From an uncultured Bacteroides sp. (lineage in GTDB: Bacteria; Bacteroidota; Bacteroidia; Bacteroidales; Bacteroidaceae), in assembly GCA_900552075.1 (NCBI GenBank), contig URYL01000002.1:124001-188000 (forward strand): a stretch of DNA of 64,000 bases. Direction: 5' to 3'. The translations under genes were made by a program, and so were the position numbers. This document shows positions 58,859 to 64,000 of this stretch, piece after piece (the first letter of the stretch is position 1; every line of letters starts with the position of its first letter). The notes beneath the pieces were generated by a model. That model saw only the letters and a list, made by a program, of their open reading frames with translations, did not search any database and was not told the origin of the DNA.

Positions 58859-60436
58859 ATGAAGAACTTGAATTTAGTTTATTCTTTGGCTGGGTTGAGT
58901 GCTTTAGCTGCAACCGCTTCTTCTTGCCAGCAGAATAAGTCGGATGTAAAGAAGAATTACAATATTGTGTATATTATGACGGATGATCATACTGCTCAGA
59001 TGATGAGTTGCTATGATACTCGGTATATGGCAACGCCTAATCTGGATCGTATTGCTGCTGATGGGGTACGTTTTACGAATAGTTTTGTGGCTAATTCGTT
59101 GAGTGGTCCAAGTCGTGCTTGCATCATTACGGGCAAACATTCGTGTGGAAATAAGTTTTATGACAATACAACTTGTGTGTTTGATGGTGCGCAACAGACT
59201 TTTCCTAAGTTGTTGCAGAAGGCAGGATATCAAACAGCTTTAATTGGTAAATGGCATCTGGAGAGTTTGCCTACAGGATTTGATTATTGGGAAATATTGC
59301 CGGGGCAAGGAGATTATTATAATCCGGATTTTATTACTCAAAATAATGATACTATTCAAAAGCATGGTTATATCACCAATTTGATAACGGACGATGCGAT
59401 TGACTGGATGGAAAACAAGCGTGATAAGAATAAGCCTTTCTGTCTGATGATTCATCATAAAGCTATTCATCGTAACTGGATGGCTGATACATGTAACTTG
59501 GCATTGTATGAAGATAAAACGTTTCCGTTGCCAGAAACTTTCTTTGATGATTATGAGGGACGGCCAGCTGCTGCGGCACAAGAAATGAGTATTGTGAAAG
59601 ACATGGATATGATTTACGACCTGAAGATGCTGCGTCCAGATAAAAATTCACGTTTGAAGACGTTGTATGAATCATTCTTGGGACGTATGGATAAAGAGCA
59701 GAGAGCTGCGTGGGATAGATTTTACGGTCCTATTATTGAAGATTTCTACAAGAAAAATCTTCAGGGAAAAGAGTTGGCGAATTGGAAGTTTCAGCGTTAT
59801 ATGCGTGATTATATGAAAACGGTGAAATCGTTGGATGATAATGTGGGTCGAATATTGGATTATCTGAAAGAAAAAGGTTTGTTGGATAATACATTAGTCG
59901 TTTATACTTCTGATCAGGGCTTTTATATGGGAGAGCATGGGTGGTTTGATAAGCGTTTCATGTATGAGGAGTCGATGCATACTCCTTTGATTATGCGTTT
60001 ACCCAAAGGATTTGACCGAAGAGGAGATATTACAGAATTAGTGCAGAATATTGATTATGCTCCTACCTTTTTGGAACTTGCAGGAGTAAAAGTTCCAGAA
60101 GATATGCATGGAGTTTCTTTATTGCCTTTGTTGAAAGGGGAACATCCTGCCAACTGGCGTAATGCTTTGTATTATCATTTTTATGAATATCCGGCAGAGC
60201 ATATGGTGAAACGTCATTATGGAATCCGTACGAAACGTTATAAATTGATTCATTTCTATAATGATATTGACGAATGGGAACTTTATGATTTACAGAAGGA
60301 TCCTAATGAATTACATAATTTGTATGGTCGGAGTGACTATGATTCGATTGTGACAGACTTAAAAAGACAATTGTTGGAATTGCAGGAAAAATACAATGAT
60401 CCTGTACGTTTTTCTCCGAATCGTGATAAAGAATAA
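58859..60436 (+). CDS. Ser-type sulfatase, S1 family (possibly GlcNAc-6-O-sulfatase)
   Basis: Sulfatases remove sulfate esters so that glycosidases can act. The 525-residue lipoprotein (signal ending ATASSC) has the metal-site Asp pair in TDDHTAQ and the formylglycine motif SGPSRACIITG. Ser82 is the residue to be modified, so the anSME maturation enzyme is needed; it is not in the window. YTSDQGFYMGEHGWFDKRFMYEESMHTP is the S1 C-terminal catalytic segment. The overall pattern resembles subfamily S1_11 GlcNAc-6-sulfatases, and GH20 follows after 13 nt. That specificity is an inference from sequence pattern and neighbour. Confidence 0.92.
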   Translation: MKNLNLVYSLAGLSALAATASSCQQNKSDVKKNYNIVYIMTDDHTAQMMSCYDTRYMATPNLDRIAADGVRFTNSFVANSLSGPSRACIITGKHSCGNKFYDNTTCVFDGAQQTFPKLLQKAGYQTALIGKWHLESLPTGFDYWEILPGQGDYYNPDFITQNNDTIQKHGYITNLITDDAIDWMENKRDKNKPFCLMIHHKAIHRNWMADTCNLALYEDKTFPLPETFFDDYEGRPAAAAQEMSIVKDMDMIYDLKMLRPDKNSRLKTLYESFLGRMDKEQRAAWDRFYGPIIEDFYKKNLQGKELANWKFQRYMRDYMKTVKSLDDNVGRILDYLKEKGLLDNTLVVYTSDQGFYMGEHGWFDKRFMYEESMHTPLIMRLPKGFDRRGDITELVQNIDYAPTFLELAGVKVPEDMHGVSLLPLLKGEHPANWRNALYYHFYEYPAEHMVKRHYGIRTKRYKLIHFYNDIDEWELYDLQKDPNELHNLYGRSDYDSIVTDLKRQLLELQEKYNDPVRFSPNRDKE

Positions 60437-60449
60437 AACTTAGGAAGGT

Positions 60450-62786
60450 ATGGTTAAGATGTATTTTCAGTCGAAGAAATGGCTAATGGCTTGTATTGCA
60501 GCTCTGGCACTGGGAATGAGTGGATGTCATTCTCCAAAACAACTGGAGGATGTGGTAATTGTTCCTCAACCGTTGTCTGTAGAAAAAGGAAACGGTTCTT
60601 TCTCTTTTAGTGGAAAGACTGTCATTGCGGTGGCTGACGATGAGCAACGTGTTGTTGCTGAGAATTTTGCTTTGTTGTTTACTAAACCGGCTGGGTTTAC
60701 TCCTAAAGTGGTGAAGTCTAATGAGGGAGATATCGTTTTCTCCATTGATCGTTCGATGAAATCAGACGCGTATGAATTGCAGATAACATCTGATAGAATC
60801 AGCATAAAAGCAGCCGATGTGAAAGGATTCTTTTATGCCTTGCAGAGTATACGTCTGATGCTTCCTCCTGCAATAGAAGGTCAGAAGGAGACAACGGATG
60901 TATGGAAAGTGCCTGCTGTCATTGTGAAAGACGAGCCTCGTTTTGACTATCGGGGATTTATGTTGGATGTATCTCGTTATTTTTTGCCGAAGGAAGATGT
61001 AATGCGGATGATTGACTGCATTTCTATGTTGAAAATAAACCGTTTGCACTTGCATCTTACAGATGATAACGGATGGCGTCTGGAAATTAAAAAATATCCT
61101 CGTCTAACAGAAGTGGGAGCATGGAAGGTCGATCGTCAGAACCTGCCTTTTCCTGATAGAAGAAATCCCAAAAAAGGAGAGCCCGCTACGGTGGGGGGAT
61201 ATTATACCCAAGAGGATATGAAAGAAATTATCCGATACGCGGCGGAACGCCAAGTGGAAATCATCCCAGAAATAGATATTCCAGCTCATTCGAATGCAGC
61301 TTTGGCCTCTTATCCAGAGTATGCATGTCCGGTGGTGAAAGATTTTATTGGAGTTTTACCAGGTTTGGGAGGGAAAAATGCCGAGATAATCTTTTGTGCT
61401 GGAAATGATAAAACCTTTACTTTCTTGCAGGATGTCCTTGATGAGGTCATGGCATTATTCCCATCGTGTTATATTAATTTGGGAGGAGACGAAGCCACTA
61501 AGACTAATTGGAAGAAGTGCCCTTTGTGTCAAGCCCGTATTCAAAAGGAACATTTGCCCGATGAGGAAGCTTTACAGGGATATTTTATGTCGCGTATAGG
61601 AGATTATGTCCGTAGTAAAGGCAAGCAAGTCATGGGATGGGATGAGCTGACAAATAGTAAGCTGCCTGAGGAATCCATTATTTTAGGTTGGCAAGGATAT
61701 GGAAAAGCAGCATTGAAAGCGGCTGAACAGGGACACCGGTTTATAATGGCACCTGCTCGTGTTGCTTATCTGATTCGATATCAGGGACCACAGTGGTTTG
61801 AGCCCGTCACTTATTTTGGTAATAATACAATGAAAGATTTGTTTAATTATGAACCTGTTCAGAGTGATTGGAAACCGGCATATGAACCGTTACTGATGGG
61901 GGTTCAGGCTTGTATGTGGACTGAGTTCTGTAATGTACCTGAGGACGTATTTTATATGACTTTTCCAAGGTTGGCTGCTTTGGCTGAAATTGCATGGGTC
62001 CCAAAGGGAAAGAGAGATTGGAATGAGTTCTTAAAAGGGGTGGATAATTTTAATAAACATCTGGAACAAAAGGGTATCATTTATGCGCGTTCTATGTATA
62101 ATATTCAGCATAAGGTCACACCGGAGGAATCGGGAAAATTGATGATAAAATTGGAATGTGAACGTCCTGATATGGAAATACACTATACATTGGATGGTAC
62201 TGAACCAATGGAAACTTCTGCTTTATACGATTCTGCTTTTGTGGTTGACAAGGATGTGGAAGTAAAAGCGGCCACTTTTGCCAAGGGTAAGCAGATGGGA
62301 AAGACGCTTATATTGCCTATTCATTGGAATATGGCTACCGCTAAGCCTTTGGTGGGGGCCCAAAAAGGAATGGATATATTAGTTAACGGTTTACGGGGAA
62401 GTTTGAAGCAAACTGATTTCGAATGGTATACAGGAGAACTGTCGCAGCCTATTTCTTTTGTGGTAGATTTGTTGAAGCCGGAAAAAATGAAACATTTTGC
62501 TGTAGGTTGTATTACGAATTATGGTATGGCTGTGCATAAACCTCGAATGATGAAAGTGGAAGTTTCGAATGATAACAAAACATTCACAGAAGTCGGACGT
62601 TTAACCTTTACGGATAGTGAAATTTTTAAAGAAGGAAATTTTATTGAGGATTTATCGATTGAGCATGTAGGCATTACTGGACGTTATGTGAGATTTACGT
62701 TGGAGACTCCCGGAAATTGTCCTGATGACCATGTTCGTCCTGGACAAGCGTCTAAAGTTTATATTGATGAAGTGATAATTGAATGA
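60450..62786 (+). CDS. GH20 beta-N-acetylhexosaminidase, lipoprotein
   Basis: GH20 enzymes remove terminal beta-GlcNAc or beta-GalNAc by substrate-assisted catalysis. The 778-residue protein has a signal ending in GMSGC (Cys26), an N-terminal GH20b domain, and the catalytic barrel with HLHLTDDNGWRLEIKKYPRL, EIDIPAHSNAAL and the Asp347-Glu348 pair in NLGGDEATK. A C-terminal region (YTLDGTEPMETSALYDSAF, then an F5/8-like sheet near SFVVDLLKPEKMKHFAVG) is a chitobiase-C and carbohydrate-binding-like part. The start is 60450 or 60459. It follows the sulfatase by 13 nt and precedes the GH29 gene by 25 nt. Removal of GlcNAc after desulfation is the likely order of action. Confidence 0.96.
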   Translation: MVKMYFQSKKWLMACIAALALGMSGCHSPKQLEDVVIVPQPLSVEKGNGSFSFSGKTVIAVADDEQRVVAENFALLFTKPAGFTPKVVKSNEGDIVFSIDRSMKSDAYELQITSDRISIKAADVKGFFYALQSIRLMLPPAIEGQKETTDVWKVPAVIVKDEPRFDYRGFMLDVSRYFLPKEDVMRMIDCISMLKINRLHLHLTDDNGWRLEIKKYPRLTEVGAWKVDRQNLPFPDRRNPKKGEPATVGGYYTQEDMKEIIRYAAERQVEIIPEIDIPAHSNAALASYPEYACPVVKDFIGVLPGLGGKNAEIIFCAGNDKTFTFLQDVLDEVMALFPSCYINLGGDEATKTNWKKCPLCQARIQKEHLPDEEALQGYFMSRIGDYVRSKGKQVMGWDELTNSKLPEESIILGWQGYGKAALKAAEQGHRFIMAPARVAYLIRYQGPQWFEPVTYFGNNTMKDLFNYEPVQSDWKPAYEPLLMGVQACMWTEFCNVPEDVFYMTFPRLAALAEIAWVPKGKRDWNEFLKGVDNFNKHLEQKGIIYARSMYNIQHKVTPEESGKLMIKLECERPDMEIHYTLDGTEPMETSALYDSAFVVDKDVEVKAATFAKGKQMGKTLILPIHWNMATAKPLVGAQKGMDILVNGLRGSLKQTDFEWYTGELSQPISFVVDLLKPEKMKHFAVGCITNYGMAVHKPRMMKVEVSNDNKTFTEVGRLTFTDSEIFKEGNFIEDLSIEHVGITGRYVRFTLETPGNCPDDHVRPGQASKVYIDEVIIE

Positions 62787-62811
62787 TATTCTGATAAAAT
62801 AAATAAACTGA

Positions 62812-64000
62812 ATGAACAAGATAAATCAGTTTCTAATAGCGTGTGCATGGCTTGTCTTCCCTATTGGAGGCCAGGCTCAGCAAAACGATTCCTATTTTGT
62901 AAAGCATTTGAAGTTTTTTGGAAATGAAAGTTTGGAACAGAAAGCTTCGATGGCAGCCCGGCTGGTCCCGTCTCCACAGCAGTTGGCTTGGCAACAGATG
63001 GAACTGACAGCCTTTTTACATTTTGGAATCAATACATTCACAGGTCGGGAATGGGGTGATGGAACAGAAGATCCTTCTTTATTTAATCCGACGGAATTGG
63101 ATGCTGATCAATGGGTACGTACGTTGAAGAAGTGTGGCTTTAAGATGGTGTTGCTTACTGCCAAGCATCATGATGGCTTCTGTCTGTGGCCGACAAAGAC
63201 GACTTCTCATTCAGTCGCCTCTTCTCCGTGGAGAAATGGTAAAGGTGATGTAGTGCGTGAGCTTCGGGATGCTTGTACTAAATACGGCATGAAATTTGGT
63301 GTATATCTATCCCCTTGGGATCGTAATGCTCCATGTTATGGGAATTCTCCTGAATATAATAAATTCTTTATCGAACAACTTACAGAATTATTGACAAATT
63401 ATGGTGAAGTGAATGAGGTTTGGTTCGATGGAGCCAACGGTGAAGGACCGAATGGGAAAAAGCAGGTATATGATTGGGATGCTTTTTATAAGACTATCCA
63501 GCGTTTGCAACCCAAGGCTGTAATGGCCATCATGGGTGATGATGTACGTTGGGTTGGCAATGAGAAAGGTATTGGTCGTGAAACTGAATGGAGTGCGACG
63601 GTACTTACTCCGGGAATTTATGCGCGTTCTGCAGAAAATAATAAACGGTTAGGTGTTTATGGTAAAGCAAAAGATTTGGGTAGTCGTAAGATGTTAAAGG
63701 ATGCAACGGAACTGTTCTGGTATCCTTCGGAAGTTGATGTGTCGATTCGTCCGGGTTGGTTTTGGCATGAAGAGGAAAATGCGAAGGTGAAAAGTCTAAA
63801 AGAATTATCCGATATTTATTTTCAGTCTGTAGGCTATAATTCCGTCCTTTTGCTGAATGTACCTCCCGACCGTCGGGGGCTGTTGAACGAGGCCGACGTA
63901 ACTCGTTTAAAGGAGTTTGCAGTCTACCGTCGTCAGGTCTTTTCGGATGATAAGGTTCAGGACGGCAATGTTTCGTGGACTGCTTGTGCGGGTGAATGTC
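62812..64000 (+). CDS. GH29 alpha-L-fucosidase, cut by the right edge
   Basis: The first 396 codons are visible. They give a signal peptide (cleavage near GGQAQ) and the GH29 barrel: WQQMELTAFLHFGINTFTGREWG, AKHHDGFCLWPT (HHDGF at 119-123), YLSPWDRN, and VWFDGANGEG with the nucleophile Asp206. The REWG and WDRNAPCYG features resemble subfamily B, which prefers alpha-1,3/4-fucose on GlcNAc (Lewis structures). The acid/base Glu cannot be placed with certainty. The gene runs off the window, as may further PUL2 genes. It fits removal of fucose from host mucin or milk glycans. Confidence 0.93.
   Translation, partial: MNKINQFLIACAWLVFPIGGQAQQNDSYFVKHLKFFGNESLEQKASMAARLVPSPQQLAWQQMELTAFLHFGINTFTGREWGDGTEDPSLFNPTELDADQWVRTLKKCGFKMVLLTAKHHDGFCLWPTKTTSHSVASSPWRNGKGDVVRELRDACTKYGMKFGVYLSPWDRNAPCYGNSPEYNKFFIEQLTELLTNYGEVNEVWFDGANGEGPNGKKQVYDWDAFYKTIQRLQPKAVMAIMGDDVRWVGNEKGIGRETEWSATVLTPGIYARSAENNKRLGVYGKAKDLGSRKMLKDATELFWYPSEVDVSIRPGWFWHEEENAKVKSLKELSDIYFQSVGYNSVLLLNVPPDRRGLLNEADVTRLKEFAVYRRQVFSDDKVQDGNVSWTACAGEC

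Overview
The window looks like a chromosomal segment of a gut Bacteroidales, most likely Bacteroides or Phocaeicola. The evidence is two polysaccharide utilisation loci (PULs) with SusC/SusD pairs and hybrid two-component regulators (HTCS), a XusABC-type xenosiderophore operon, many TAnnTTTG promoter boxes, and few recognisable Shine-Dalgarno sequences. I saw no rRNA or tRNA gene, IS element, phage gene or CRISPR array. The window cuts two genes: a minus-strand gene at the left edge and a GH29 fucosidase at the right edge.

Layout. 1-4.3 kb: L31 (type B), class II fructose-bisphosphate aldolase, a 58-residue DUF4250 gene, a YgjP-like metallohydrolase and an MFS exporter. 4.3-20.5 kb: PUL1. An HTCS gene on + converges on a six-gene minus-strand operon that reads GH89, an HGSNAT-like acyltransferase, SusC, SusD, GH92, GH28. 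20.6-24.9 kb: MATE exporter, a small membrane protein, proC, and a sialate O-acetylesterase-like enzyme. 25.0-29.6 kb: arginine operon argR-GNAT-argG-argC-argD. 29.8-35.5 kb: a methyltransferase and xusABC. 35.7-43 kb: HAD phosphatase, proB, an oxidoreductase, an XRE-cupin regulator with an acyl-CoA synthetase, and nadK. 43.0-49.1 kb: pdxJ-exbB-exbD-tonB-like, then a DJ-1 protein, ispD and recG. 49.2-64 kb: PUL2. An HTCS is divergent from SusC-SusD-sulfatase-GH20-GH29, which fits sulfated, fucosylated GlcNAc-containing host glycans such as mucin.

How the genes work together. In each PUL, SusC/SusD bind and import oligosaccharides, the lipoprotein or periplasmic hydrolases trim them, and the HTCS senses a product and activates the operon. 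PUL1 pairs a GH89 with an HGSNAT-like membrane acetyltransferase, the same two activities that act in sequence on heparan in the animal lysosome. The arginine genes probably work on succinylated intermediates, as known for Bacteroides.

Most notable unexplained structure: (1) three intergenic arrays (about 162-271, 23257-23347, 36597-36687) share an AAACGYA core repeated at exactly 22-bp intervals; (2) each PUL has a perfect 15-bp direct repeat with a 21-bp period upstream of its first operon gene, an AraC-like geometry that makes these candidate HTCS operators; (3) strong hairpins follow susD in both PULs, and in PUL2 one sits beside a nested 79-nt inverted-repeat structure.
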